Source: Sulfurospirillum deleyianum DSM 6946 (GTDB taxonomy: Bacteria; Campylobacterota; Campylobacteria; Campylobacterales; Sulfurospirillaceae). From it: a stretch of 64,000 bases of DNA. Under the pieces are notes generated by a model, which did not search any database, had not been told where the DNA came from, and worked only from the letters and a program-made list of their open reading frames with translations. The translations under genes were made by a program, and so were the position numbers. The stretch covers positions 1,550,001 to 1,614,000 of the forward strand of contig NC_013512.1 of NCBI RefSeq assembly GCF_000024885.1. The letters are read 5' to 3'. Shown here one piece after another: positions 1-8,027 of this stretch. Position 1 is the first letter of the stretch. Every line of letters starts with the position of its first letter.

Positions 1-2
1 GT

Positions 3-317
3 GGAAAAATTTTTTACATACACAATCAAACCATACAAAGCAAAGATGCCATTTTAGAGAAATGGGCAAAAACACTCTTTTTAAAAGAATCTCATGGTGA
101 ACAAAAAGGGTGGATTCTTGATATTATGGCGTGTATTGAAAAGCTCCATAAAAAGCAATTTACAAGACAAGAGCTATTGACATTTATTCCTTATTTACAA
201 ACAAAATACCCCAAAAACAATAACATCGAATTCAAAATTTCACAGCAACTGCAAGTTTTAAGAGACAAAGGTTTTTTAAAATTTACAGCCCGTGGCAATT
301 ACGAATTAATAGGATAA
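3..317 (+). CDS. DpnI-like / Dam-replacing family restriction endonuclease, C-terminal part (5' truncated by window)
   Basis: The reading frame is open from the first bases of the window to the stop at 315-317, so only the last 104 residues are visible. They resemble the C-terminal winged-helix region of the DpnI / Dam-replacing protein family: a Trp-rich start (EKWAKTLFL, KGWILDIM), then FTRQELLTF, a YPKNNNIE loop, and QQLQVLRDKGFLKF ending in GNYEL. In DpnI this domain reads adenine-methylated GATC, and a PD-(D/E)xK nuclease domain precedes it; that domain would lie left of position 1. The gene is followed after 3 bases by a small unknown gene. The family is my recognition of the pattern; the methylation specificity is inferred. 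Confidence 0.72.
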   Translation, partial: GKIFYIHNQTIQSKDAILEKWAKTLFLKESHGEQKGWILDIMACIEKLHKKQFTRQELLTFIPYLQTKYPKNNNIEFKISQQLQVLRDKGFLKFTARGNYELIG

Positions 318-320
318 TCT

Positions 321-773
321 ATGCCCATTTCTCGAGAACATGCACTGCTCATTATCAAATATCTTTTAGACCATCCAACGTTTTATTTTCCTTTTGTGCT
401 CGTATGCAAAGGTTATGCCAGCAATACGTACAAGGATGATGATTTTGTTGAAATTATTCCTAGTGATGACTATGAAAATTTAGTCGAAAATCGACATTAC
501 GACACGTTTGAACTTTGGGAAAATGTACAAAAGTTAGACGTAGAAACACTCCAACTAATGTCAAAAGGGTTTATTGAACACATCATGGCACATTCCATAG
601 AAACTGAACTTTTAGAAAATGCCAAAAAATATAGAGCACTTTGGAAAGAAGAGCTTTGGGAATCCACAGATATTGAGAAGTTTGCTCAAAATGAATATTT
701 TGGCGCTAAAGCAGAGGGATTTGAAGAAAGCCTTGAAATCTTTAAAAAACATCTCGCATCTTCTTACATGTAA
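321..773 (+). CDS. Hypothetical protein downstream of the DpnI-like gene
   Basis: This encodes 150 residues starting at an ATG with AGGA six bases upstream, three bases after the preceding stop, so it is probably co-transcribed with the restriction gene. I do not recognise a family. The protein is acidic and soluble, with no signal peptide or membrane segment, and looks mostly helical in its second half (LLENAKKYRALWKEELWES). The last codons and stop (Tyr-Met-stop) are formed by a copy of the TTACATGTAA palindrome at 764-773. It converges on the UPF0316 gene with 7 bases between the stop codons. It may be an accessory of the restriction system, but nothing in the sequence proves that. Confidence 0.7.
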   Translation: MPISREHALLIIKYLLDHPTFYFPFVLVCKGYASNTYKDDDFVEIIPSDDYENLVENRHYDTFELWENVQKLDVETLQLMSKGFIEHIMAHSIETELLENAKKYRALWKEELWESTDIEKFAQNEYFGAKAEGFEESLEIFKKHLASSYM

Positions 774-780
774 CCTTCTT

Positions 781-1368
781 TTACCGTCTATTTCCTCTAA
801 AGAGTGTAGAAAATAAAGAGTGTTTTTTCTCTTCCATCGGAAAAGTGGGGTCACTTGCATGGCGGACATCTTCGATGGAGTAAACCGCTTGAGGGTTGTA
901 CGTGCCAATTAAAGAGCGTACTTTTTCGATGTCGGAGCGTTTGATGACGGTAAAAATAATATTGACCGAACCTGCGTTTCCCTCTGCATCCGTCACCGTC
1001 ACGCTGTAACGAAGTGAACGCAGTGCGCTCACCAAATGATGCGAATCTTTTTTGGTAATAATTCGAATCACCACCATCCCCAAAGCCAAACGACTCTCAA
1101 TGAACATCCCAATGTAATTGCCCAAAGAAAAGCCTAAAGCGTAGGCGATGTAGTTAATAGGATTGGTCAAATTTGCCATGACTTTTGAAATCGCCATCAG
1201 CCAAATGCTCACCTCAAAAAAGCCGAGTATTGGCGCCCAGAGACGAAGCCCTTTCGAGACAAAAATAATGCGAAGTGTGCCAATACTAACATCGGTAATG
1301 CGTGCAAGACAGATTAAAAGTGGTATGCCATAAAGGGTAAACGCCTCACTTGCAAAAAGTTCGCTCAT
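781..1368 (-). CDS. UPF0316 / DUF2179 membrane protein
   Basis: This 195-residue inner-membrane protein has three hydrophobic segments in the first about 95 residues (LYGIPLLICLARI; LRLWAPILGFFEVSIW; NYIAYALGFSLGNYIGM), then a soluble C-terminal domain (about 105-170). The arrangement and the ARITDVSIGTLRIIFVSKG stretch match the UPF0316 family. DUF2179 domains are thought to be small sensing or binding modules, and the function of this protein is not established. It is followed on the minus strand by nothing closer than the convergent gene at 773, and lies 10 bases downstream of ywbE, so the two may share a transcript. Confidence 0.8.
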   Translation of the reverse strand: MSELFASEAFTLYGIPLLICLARITDVSIGTLRIIFVSKGLRLWAPILGFFEVSIWLMAISKVMANLTNPINYIAYALGFSLGNYIGMFIESRLALGMVVIRIITKKDSHHLVSALRSLRYSVTVTDAEGNAGSVNIIFTVIKRSDIEKVRSLIGTYNPQAVYSIEDVRHASDPTFPMEEKKHSLFSTLFRGNRR

Positions 1369-1378
1369 ACCCCGCCTC

Positions 1379-1576
1379 CTAAAGAATAATCTCTTTCACA
1401 CGCCCGACTTCACCGCTTTCAAGTCGCACTTTAATGCCATGCGGATGATTGGCGGAATTGGTCAAAATATCTTTTACCACACCCTCGGTGAGCTTTCCGC
1501 TCTTTTGGTCTTCTTTTAAAACGATGAAAACTTTAACGCCTTTGTGAATGTTATTTCGACTTTGTCCAGCACTCAT
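1379..1576 (-). CDS. ywbE: YwbE family protein (DUF2196)
   Basis: This 65-residue cytoplasmic protein is full length for the YwbE family. Recognisable features are the early RNNIHKGVKVFIVLKEDQ, the central KLTEGVVKDILTNSANHPHG and the closing VRLESGEVGRVKEI. The fold is probably a small beta barrel, and no biochemical role is established. The start codon has AAAGGA in front of it, and this ribosome-binding site directly adjoins a TTACATGTAA palindrome at 1586-1595. A second copy lies at 1619-1628, between this gene and recQ. Confidence 0.85.
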   Translation of the reverse strand: MSAGQSRNNIHKGVKVFIVLKEDQKSGKLTEGVVKDILTNSANHPHGIKVRLESGEVGRVKEIIL

Positions 1577-1631
1577 GTTTATCCTTTACATGTAATGCTC
1601 TATTATACACGTTTTTTTTTACATGTAAAGC

Positions 1632-3422
1632 TTAAGTGAGTGTGCGACACAAGGCTAAAAAGGCTTCACCGTATCGTTCAAACTTCACCTCACCTACGCC
1701 ACTGACATCGAGCATCGCTTCTTTATCCACAGGGAGTTTTTCTGCCATCTCTTTAAGGGTTTTATCGCTAAAAACCACATACGGCGGTATGCCATTTTCT
1801 TTGGCAATTTCCAAACGCAAAGCACGTAATTTCTCAAATATAGGGAGTTCAAATGCACCACTTAGTGCTTTCGTTGATTTTTTAGAGACTTTTTTGCGCT
1901 CTTCCAAACGCTTCGCATGAATGCTTACCGCTAAACGCTCTTTGATTATCTGAGCGCCGTATTCACTGAGACTCACCACACGGTATTCGCCCACTTTTAG
2001 CGCTTCAAGCTCCATCAGTCTATCGCCGATGCTCAGCCACTGCGCCTTACTTCGCTCTTTTCCAATGCCATAAACCGAAAGGCTTTTATGTCCGTTTTGT
2101 GCTATTTTTTCATTGCTTACGCCCATTAAGACATCAATGACGTATTGTAACCCAAAACGCTGTCCTGTACGGTACACGCTAGAGAGAAGCTTTAACGCCT
2201 CGTTTGAGATGTCCACACTCTGCTTTTCACCCTCCACGCAGTTATCACAACGGGTGTTACATGTAAGAATCGTATCGTCAAAATAGCTTGCAATTTGTTG
2301 ATGGCGGCAGACTTGAGAGGTGGCAAATTTAGCGATGGCATCGAGCTTTTCATAGGCTACTTTTTGGTACTCTGATGCGGGTTGCTCACCAATGCGACGT
2401 TTGTGCTCCACAATATCTGACGCTGAAAAAAGCAGTAAAGTTGAAGAAGGTAGTCCATCACGTCCCGCACGCCCGATTTCTTGGTAATAATTTTCAAGGG
2501 TTTTAGGCAATGACATGTGTGCCACAAAGCGAATATTGCTCTTATCAATGCCCATCCCAAACGCCACGGTGGCAACCACCACGTCGATTTCATCGTTTAA
2601 AAAAGCGTGGTAGGTCTCGTTTTTTTCTTCGGTGCAAAGCCCTGCATGATAAGCACGTACACGCATGCTATACCCTTGTAAAAAGAGCGCTAAACTCTCC
2701 GTCTCTTTGCGTGTGAGTGTGTAAATGATGCCACTCTCGTTTTGAAACGCACGCAAAAAGCTCAAAAGTTGCTCACGTCCATTACCATTGCGATAATCCG
2801 CTTTAATCGTAAGATTCTCACGCTCCACTTTCGCACGAATGATTAAAGGATTGATAAGACTTAATTGCTGAAGGATGTCATGTTCCACGATTTTTGTCGC
2901 CGTCGCTGTAAATGCGGCAATGGGTGTTTTGGGAAAGTAGTGTTTCAGGCGAAAGAGTTGTCGGTAATCTTCTCTAAATTCATGCCCCCACTCACTCACA
3001 CAATGCGCTTCATCAATGACAAAAAAGTTAATGCAAAGGGTTTGTAAAAAGTGTAAAAATGACTCACCCTTTAAGCGTTCAGGTGCAACATACAAGAGTT
3101 TAAGCTCACCCTTACGGCACGCTTGCATGCTCTCTTGGATTTCTTGGGGTGATTGCATGGATGAAATCATAGAGGCTTTAATGCCAAAGGCAGAGAGTGC
3201 GGTGATTTGGTCGTGCATCAAGGCTAAAAGCGGTGAAATGACAACGCTAAGACCTTCCATCACTAAGGAAGGAAGCTGATAACACAGTGACTTTCCAGCC
3301 CCCGTGGGTAAAATCATCATCAAATCTTTATGCGCTAAAATCGCATTGACCGCTTCTTCTTGATTGGCTCTAAAATGATGGTGTCCAAAGACACGCTGAA
3401 GGATGTTGTATGTTGTATTCAC
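1632..3422 (-). CDS. recQ: ATP-dependent DNA helicase RecQ
   Basis: RecQ is a 3'-5' superfamily 2 helicase acting in recombination and fork repair. The 596-residue protein has Walker A GAGKS at residues 41-45, DEAH at 137-140 followed by the RecQ signature CVSEWGHEFREDY, and motif VI QEIGRAGRDG. The zinc-binding region follows (CRHQQIASYFDD and CNTRCDNC), then a winged-helix region and a C-terminal HRDC-type domain from about residue 520. The length is normal. A TTACATGTAA palindrome at 2257 encodes part of the zinc-binding segment (Leu-Thr-Cys-Asn). The gene stops directly next to the start of a thioesterase gene upstream (3423), so recQ, the thioesterase and the 157-residue gene likely form one operon. 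Confidence 0.95.
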   Translation of the reverse strand: MNTTYNILQRVFGHHHFRANQEEAVNAILAHKDLMMILPTGAGKSLCYQLPSLVMEGLSVVISPLLALMHDQITALSAFGIKASMISSMQSPQEIQESMQACRKGELKLLYVAPERLKGESFLHFLQTLCINFFVIDEAHCVSEWGHEFREDYRQLFRLKHYFPKTPIAAFTATATKIVEHDILQQLSLINPLIIRAKVERENLTIKADYRNGNGREQLLSFLRAFQNESGIIYTLTRKETESLALFLQGYSMRVRAYHAGLCTEEKNETYHAFLNDEIDVVVATVAFGMGIDKSNIRFVAHMSLPKTLENYYQEIGRAGRDGLPSSTLLLFSASDIVEHKRRIGEQPASEYQKVAYEKLDAIAKFATSQVCRHQQIASYFDDTILTCNTRCDNCVEGEKQSVDISNEALKLLSSVYRTGQRFGLQYVIDVLMGVSNEKIAQNGHKSLSVYGIGKERSKAQWLSIGDRLMELEALKVGEYRVVSLSEYGAQIIKERLAVSIHAKRLEERKKVSKKSTKALSGAFELPIFEKLRALRLEIAKENGIPPYVVFSDKTLKEMAEKLPVDKEAMLDVSGVGEVKFERYGEAFLALCRTLT

Positions 3423-3926
3423 CTAGAGTTCTATCTCGTCTCTATCTTTACCATCGCTGGCAAACCACTCATCTTCAATAAAATCACTCTCAACAATTTG
3501 CGAAACATTGCGCTTCATATAGCGACCTGAGGCAGTGACGGCAACTTCGCCATTGGGAAGTATCAGCTCACCTGTGCCTTCAAAAATGCGCCCTTTATCA
3601 TTCACGATGCGCCCAACGACTTTCAGCTCCACATCCAAAGGAACGGGCTTTTTGTATTTTAAATTAAGCTCAATCGTCACACCAAAACTCTCTTGCCCAT
3701 AATGCGCCATAATGGCTCTCCCAATCGTCTCATCCAAAATCGTTGCGGAGATGCCACCGTGTAAGATATTGGGATAACTTTGCAAATAGGTATGCCCCGT
3801 AAAATAGCCCACAACCTCTTTATTTTCCAACTCGTAAAATTTTGTCTTCAACCCAAAAGGATTTTCGATGCCACACACCAAACAGTTTTTAGAGATATGC
3901 TGTTTGGCTGTCACTTTCCACTTCAC
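3423..3926 (-). CDS. PaaI-type hotdog-fold thioesterase
   Basis: This 167-residue protein carries the hotdog thioesterase signature NILHGGISATILDE at about residues 53-66 (HGG at 56-58, Asp65), which in the PaaI family forms the acyl-CoA thioesterase active site. A Cys pair (CLVCG, residues 15-19) precedes the fold, as in many cytosolic members annotated as PaaI-like. The substrate cannot be read from the sequence. It overlaps the upstream gene by 4 bases (ATGA) and abuts recQ downstream, which indicates translational coupling in a three-gene unit. Confidence 0.85.
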   Translation of the reverse strand: MKWKVTAKQHISKNCLVCGIENPFGLKTKFYELENKEVVGYFTGHTYLQSYPNILHGGISATILDETIGRAIMAHYGQESFGVTIELNLKYKKPVPLDVELKVVGRIVNDKGRIFEGTGELILPNGEVAVTASGRYMKRNVSQIVESDFIEDEWFASDGKDRDEIEL

Positions 3927-4396
3927 GCTTTTACTCCATGAACCTTTTCAAGCTCTTTGCGCACTTTAGAGTAGAGCTTCAAATCAACCACTTTATAGCT
4001 TTTCAAAAGAGCATCTAAAAGTGCGCTATTTAGCTCTTGTTGGTCGTTTTTATCTTCAGGAATGATTTTGTCTTTAACACCACAGTTGTTACAAAAATCA
4101 AATAAATAGGTCGCATTAATCTCATAATCAAGGCGGTGTGTCACATCATTTTTAAGCTTTCGTGTCTCATTCATAATAACAAACTCTTGTTCACTAATGG
4201 TTTTAAGTGAGCGCAACTCTTCAAGCAATTTAAACTGTGTCATACTACGAGACGTCCCTGGAATCAGAACTTCTGCTACAAACTCATAATACGCTTCCAC
4301 CGCTAAAATCATCACATAAAGATTTTTTCCCAGAGGATTTTCTTCTTGCTCAATAAAATCTTTAAAATAGTGCAGTTTTTGCATTTCAACCATCAT
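3923..4396 (-). CDS. Hypothetical protein, possibly HEPN-like
   Basis: This is a 157-residue soluble protein of unknown function, likely all-helical. The stretch ETRKLKNDVTHRLDY resembles the Arg-Asn-x3-His region of HEPN domains (with Lys in place of Arg), and a helix carrying YYEFVAEVL precedes it. That resemblance is weak and I would not assign ribonuclease activity from it. There is a late CNNCG pair. The gene begins the minus-strand unit with the thioesterase and recQ. The structured repeat element (4420-4561) lies immediately upstream of it. Confidence 0.7.
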   Translation of the reverse strand: MMVEMQKLHYFKDFIEQEENPLGKNLYVMILAVEAYYEFVAEVLIPGTSRSMTQFKLLEELRSLKTISEQEFVIMNETRKLKNDVTHRLDYEINATYLFDFCNNCGVKDKIIPEDKNDQQELNSALLDALLKSYKVVDLKLYSKVRKELEKVHGVKA

Positions 4397-4419
4397 ATAC
4401 GTATCCTTTTTTTATTATA

Positions 4420-4561
4420 TTAGAGTTCTTACAGAACTCTTGACACGCCTTTAAAGCAAAGCTCTAAAGGCTACGTTAACACTGGGTTTTCCTAGACGGA
4501 ATGCCCACGCACCTTTGGTGCTTTTTATTCTTGCAAAATGAGTTTTGCAAGAAGTCTATTT
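4420..4561 (-). repeat. Structured intergenic repeat element, copy A
   Basis: This intergenic block contains several inverted repeats. One is an AGAGTTCTTACAGAACTCT palindrome at 4424-4442. Next comes a GCCTTTAAAGC/GCTCTAAAGGC arm pair. Last is a long hairpin, TTCTTGCAAAA - TGAG - TTTTGCAAGAA, near 4529-4554. The element is highly similar, in inverted orientation, to the block at 31305-31450; the sharpest differences are in the middle (ccTAGACGGAATGCCC versus ctTTGGCCAAAAGCCC). It ends exactly at the stop codon of the DEAD-box helicase gene. No open frame or transposase is associated. Confidence 0.85.
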
Positions 4562-5866
4562 AACTTTACAATTTTTAGCGCCAATGCCACACGTTTTAGC
4601 GGCTTTCTTAGCTTTATTCGCTTTAATCTCTTCTCGTTTTTTACGAAGCCCGTTAGGACGTTTATTGGCTTTTTCACGATCAATTTTAGCTTGAATCGTA
4701 TGTTTTTTTGCCTCTTTTTCAACCCACTCTTTGGTTTCAAAACCAGGATAAAACTCGGTTTTAATCGTATATTTTAAAATCTTTTCAATCTCTTTAAATT
4801 TATTTTTTTCTTCTTGCGCAACAAGCGAAATAGCTCTTCCTTCTTTTCCCGCACGCCCTGTTCGTCCTGCTCGGTGTGTATAATCTTCTGCATCACCTGG
4901 TAATTCATAGTTAATAACATAAGGCAAATCTTCGATATCAAGCCCACGAGAAGCAATATCCGTTGCAACAAGCACTCGAATAGCATTTTCTTTAAACGCA
5001 TGAATAGCTTGCGTACGTTTGGAGTGCGCTTTATCGCCGTGCAAAACCAGCGTTTTTAAACCACTCGCATTCAAATACTCCCCAACCTCATCCGCACTCT
5101 GTTTGGTTTTGGTAAAGACTAACACTTGATGCCAATTATGGGTGCCTATCATAAAAGAGAGCAATTCGCATTTGCGTTCTTTATCAACAAGATAAAGCGT
5201 TTGTTCTACTTTTTTTGCAAAATCACCTTGATTATTAATAGCCACCGTGACAGGCTTTTTCAAGCTGACTTCAGAGAGACGTTTGACCGATTTTGAAAGT
5301 CCCACAGAAAAAAGTAGCGTTTGGCGTTTTTTAGGGAAAAGTCCCAAAAGCGTTTGCACTTCATCCCAAAAACCCATATCTAAGATTCTATCAGCTTCAT
5401 CAAAAACAACAATTTCAACACGAGACAAATCCACATTGCCAAGCTTCACATGCTCCAAAAGTCTTCCAGGCGTTGCAATCAAAATATCAATACCTTTATC
5501 CAACTTTTTGGCTTGTGGGGTAAACTTCACACCACCATAAATCGCCGCACTGCTAAGCGGTACATTTTTGCCATACGCTTGCACACTCGCACCCACTTGC
5601 GAAGCCAACTCTCTGGTTGGAACCAAAATCAGCGCTCGTACCACTTTGGAAGTCGTTGATTTTTGTGTTTTTTTATTTAAGATATGAAGCAATGGAAGCG
5701 CATACGCCGCCGTTTTTCCCGTTCCCGTTTGCGCCGTTGCCATGACATCTTTACCCTCAAGTACCAAAGGAATCACCTTGTTTTGTACGGGTGTAGGTTT
5801 GGTATATCCTAACTCACGCACCGCATCCCTAATGGGCTCGCTTAAGCCTAATTTTTCAAATACCAT
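4556..5866 (-). CDS. DEAD-box RNA helicase, RhlE-like, with altered motif III
   Basis: This 436-residue ATP-dependent RNA helicase shows Q motif PTPVQ (24-28), motif I AQTGTGKT (45-52), PTRELA, TPGR, DEAD (156-159), and RecA domain 2 with ATDIASRGLD and HRAGRTGRAG. The C-terminal tail is strongly basic (RPNGLRKKREEIKANKAKKA) and probably binds RNA, as in RhlE/CsdA types. Motif III, normally Ser-Ala-Thr, reads Ser-Val-Gly here (LLFSVGLS, residues 187-189). That motif couples ATP hydrolysis to unwinding, so activity may be altered. The exact subfamily is uncertain. The gene stands alone on the minus strand, with the structured repeat at its 3' end. Confidence 0.93.
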   Translation of the reverse strand: MVFEKLGLSEPIRDAVRELGYTKPTPVQNKVIPLVLEGKDVMATAQTGTGKTAAYALPLLHILNKKTQKSTTSKVVRALILVPTRELASQVGASVQAYGKNVPLSSAAIYGGVKFTPQAKKLDKGIDILIATPGRLLEHVKLGNVDLSRVEIVVFDEADRILDMGFWDEVQTLLGLFPKKRQTLLFSVGLSKSVKRLSEVSLKKPVTVAINNQGDFAKKVEQTLYLVDKERKCELLSFMIGTHNWHQVLVFTKTKQSADEVGEYLNASGLKTLVLHGDKAHSKRTQAIHAFKENAIRVLVATDIASRGLDIEDLPYVINYELPGDAEDYTHRAGRTGRAGKEGRAISLVAQEEKNKFKEIEKILKYTIKTEFYPGFETKEWVEKEAKKHTIQAKIDREKANKRPNGLRKKREEIKANKAKKAAKTCGIGAKNCKVK

Positions 5867-5962
5867 TGTATTTCCTTCTTCTTTTATCTACTTTTATTGT
5901 ACCTAAGGTTTATTTAAAACATCGACTACTAGACTTTGAGCATACAAAAGCAAAGGATTTTT

Positions 5963-6430
5963 ATGAAATACATCTTGATGCTCCTAAGCCTATTATTTTT
6001 CATGGGCTGTGCTCCAAAAATTGTTGATATGGCAACCATCAACCCTGCAATCAAACCCCTTCCAAACCAAACTCTAGCGGTTTATGATGAGAGCATGGAT
6101 GCCATTTTGTTTTACGAATTTTCTCAAAAAGAGGGACTTTTAATGCAACAAACATGGGGGAAAATCCTCCCGTTTCGTGTGGAGTTTATGGATTTGTGGA
6201 TGACTGGATTGGGGCATGATATCAAAAGGCTAACCTCTAATCACGCTGAAGAAATACGCCCTGCTCTGATGTACAATGCCAAAATACAAGGCTTAAAAAC
6301 TTTACATGTAAACCAAAAAGACTACCTTATTGAGACGGATTTTGCTGAGCAAATGGTTGATGTCATTGAACAGTATGAAGAAAAGATGAAACGCTATGAG
6401 AGAGATAGAAAATTTCCTTTTCTTTTATAG
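5963..6430 (+). CDS. Small lipoprotein of unknown function
   Basis: I choose the ATG at 5963, which has AAAGGA nine bases upstream, over the in-frame TTG at 5936. The resulting 155-residue protein starts MKYILMLLSLLFFMGCAPK, a lipoprotein signal peptide with the lipidated Cys at residue 16. The remainder is soluble, ending in a charged helix (EQYEEKMKRYERDRKF). No family is recognised. A TTACATGTAA copy at 6302 encodes Leu-His-Val-Asn. The gene is divergent from the DEAD-box helicase gene and 68 bases ahead of yjdM. Confidence 0.75.
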   Translation: MKYILMLLSLLFFMGCAPKIVDMATINPAIKPLPNQTLAVYDESMDAILFYEFSQKEGLLMQQTWGKILPFRVEFMDLWMTGLGHDIKRLTSNHAEEIRPALMYNAKIQGLKTLHVNQKDYLIETDFAEQMVDVIEQYEEKMKRYERDRKFPFLL

Positions 6431-6498
6431 CGCAAAAGCAGTTTATCTCTTTTTGAGAGGCTTTTAGGCATACTTTCGCCAAAAAAGAGAGGAAATCT

Positions 6499-6840
6499 AT
6501 GGAAAATTTACCCGCATGTCCAAAATGTCACTGCGAATACACCTATGAAGATGGAGCAATGTTTATCTGCCCTGAGTGTGCGCACGAATGGGAAAAAGTG
6601 AGCACTTCAAGCGAAGAGAACAGCAGGGTTGTCAAAGATGCGCATGGAACGATTTTAGCCGATGGTGACACCGTTATCGTTATAAAAGATCTTAAACTCA
6701 AAGGCTCTTCAGCGGTCATCAAAGGTGGCACCAAAGTGAAAAATATTCGTCTTAATTTTGAGAGTGATCACAACCTTGACTGCAAAGTTGAAGGCATTGG
6801 GGCGATGGGATTAAAATCGGAATTTGTCAAAAAGGCTTAA
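6499..6840 (+). CDS. yjdM: YjdM/PhnA family zinc-ribbon protein
   Basis: The 113-residue protein opens with a zinc ribbon ([21 protein letters not shown]) followed by the conserved PhnA/YjdM core: [25 protein letters not shown] and the VKNIRL region. Members have been called alkylphosphonate utilisation protein PhnA, but YjdM is not part of the C-P lyase, so a phosphonate role is unsupported. GAGAGGA precedes the ATG. The stop codon overlaps the convergent azlD stop by 4 bases. Confidence 0.92.
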   Translation: MENLPACPKCHCEYTYEDGAMFICPECAHEWEKVSTSSEENSRVVKDAHGTILADGDTVIVIKDLKLKGSSAVIKGGTKVKNIRLNFESDHNLDCKVEGIGAMGLKSEFVKKA

Positions 6841-7163
6841 CAAAGCACTTTTTGAATTAAGACCATATAGATAAGTGTTGCGGTAAAAATGCTTAAGAGT
6901 GCGTTTTTAAAACTTACATGTAAAGCTATCGCAACACTCACCCCAACAATCTCCGCCAAACCGTAAGGATAAACCTCCCACTTCACATCTTTTAAGGCGT
7001 AAAAAACCAAAATCACCATAATCATCAAAGGCATATTACGCTCAATGTAGCGTATGAGAGGTGATGGCTCACGATTTCGAAAGAGCATAAAGGGAATGAG
7101 GCGTGTCGCATACGTCGCAAACATAGCAACCACAATGCCTCCGATAAGATAACTACTCTGCAT
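6837..7163 (-). CDS. azlD: AzlD family branched-chain amino acid exporter small subunit
   Basis: AzlD is the small partner of AzlC in a two-component inner-membrane exporter for branched-chain amino acids and analogues. I place the start at the ATG at 7163 (MQSSYLIGG), eight bases after AAGGAG, giving 108 residues; an upstream in-frame Met at 7187 has no such site. Three to four hydrophobic segments are visible, with the family feature [10 protein letters not shown] early. The gene overlaps the 3' end of azlC by 11 bases, so the two are translationally coupled. A palindrome copy at 6914 encodes Leu-His-Val-Ser. Confidence 0.88.
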   Translation of the reverse strand: MQSSYLIGGIVVAMFATYATRLIPFMLFRNREPSPLIRYIERNMPLMIMVILVFYALKDVKWEVYPYGLAEIVGVSVAIALHVSFKNALLSIFTATLIYMVLIQKVLC

Positions 7164-7827
7164 CTTGCATACTCCTTTTAAAAACAATCAACACAAACGC
7201 CGCCAAACAAAGTGATAAAATCAGCATCTTTTGCGGTGGAAAAAACACCATGCCAAACAACCCAATAATGAGCGCTACCAAAAACGGCTGATGCAGTCTG
7301 CTTTTTTTATACAACTCAATGGAAAGTACCACAAACAAAGCGGTCAATGAAAACTCAATGCCCTCGTAATTAAAAGGAACGACATTGCCTAAAACCGCAC
7401 CCAATACACTGCCCATAATCCAATAGCATTGATTTAAAAAGGTAATGATAAGATAAGCCCTTTCACGGTGCTGCTCTTCAATCTCACTCGTTTTTAAAAG
7501 TGCAAACGTCTCATCGGTGAGTCCAAAAATGAGGTAATGCTTTTTCCATGAAAAATTTTTAAAGGCTGAAATCATGGAAAGCCCATAAAAGGTATGACGA
7601 AGATTGAGCAAAAAGGTGGCAATGGCGATTTCTAAAATGGTCGCTTGTGAAGCAAAAAGAGTGAGTGCCAAAAACTGCCCTGAACCTGCAAAAATAAACA
7701 GGCTCATAAAAAAAGCGTAGTACCATGGAATAAGCATTTTGGAAAGCAAAAGTCCAAATGCCATACCCAAAGGAATATAGCCCATTAAGACGGGAATGGT
7801 CAGTTTAAAAATAGCAAAAAAATTCAT
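7153..7827 (-). CDS. azlC: AzlC family branched-chain amino acid exporter large subunit
   Basis: This 224-residue polytopic membrane protein matches AzlC: an early IPVLMGYIPLGMAFGLLLS, then FAGSGQFLALTL, and LNLRHTFYGLSM with the conserved Arg-His. It precedes azlD and overlaps it. With AzlD it would export branched-chain amino acids or related compounds; the actual substrate here is unknown. A TTACATGTAA copy (7837-7846) ends 9 bases upstream of the start codon. Confidence 0.92.
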   Translation of the reverse strand: MNFFAIFKLTIPVLMGYIPLGMAFGLLLSKMLIPWYYAFFMSLFIFAGSGQFLALTLFASQATILEIAIATFLLNLRHTFYGLSMISAFKNFSWKKHYLIFGLTDETFALLKTSEIEEQHRERAYLIITFLNQCYWIMGSVLGAVLGNVVPFNYEGIEFSLTALFVVLSIELYKKSRLHQPFLVALIIGLFGMVFFPPQKMLILSLCLAAFVLIVFKRSMQDAE

Positions 7828-7848
7828 AGCATATCTTTACATGTAACA

Positions 7849-8019
7849 CTATTTTTTGATGTAGCGATTGAGATAGTTTTGAGTGGCGTTTTGCTCCTCA
7901 ATCTTTTGAGAAAGCTCTTTGTTTGGAGCTTCCTCGCTCAGTGTTGTATCGGAAAAATAGAAAAAATCAATCGCTAAAATAATAGCAATGATGACAAAAA
8001 TAGGAATCAAAAAAAGCAT
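7849..8019 (-). CDS. Small single-pass membrane protein downstream of flgG
   Basis: A 56-residue frame starts at the ATG at 8017-8019 and stops at 7849. The protein has one hydrophobic helix (FLIPIFVIIAIILAIDFF) and then a charged tail (SEEAPNKELSQKIEEQ, ending RYIKK). Its start lies 8 bases past the flgG stop, so it would be co-transcribed with flgG2-flgG from the sigma-54 promoter. No family is recognised. The position and a clean helix-plus-tail composition suggest a real gene, possibly a flagellum-related or unrelated small membrane protein. Confidence 0.55.
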   Translation of the reverse strand: MLFLIPIFVIIAIILAIDFFYFSDTTLSEEAPNKELSQKIEEQNATQNYLNRYIKK

Positions 8020-8027
8020 ACTAAAAT

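Noticed and set aside
1605-1620. The run of T near 1610 as an intrinsic terminator
   Set aside because: No stable stem precedes it on the plus strand, and both flanking genes run on the minus strand.
6499-6840. Phosphonate degradation function for yjdM
   Set aside because: No C-P lyase or phosphonate hydrolase genes are near and the protein is only a zinc-ribbon family member.
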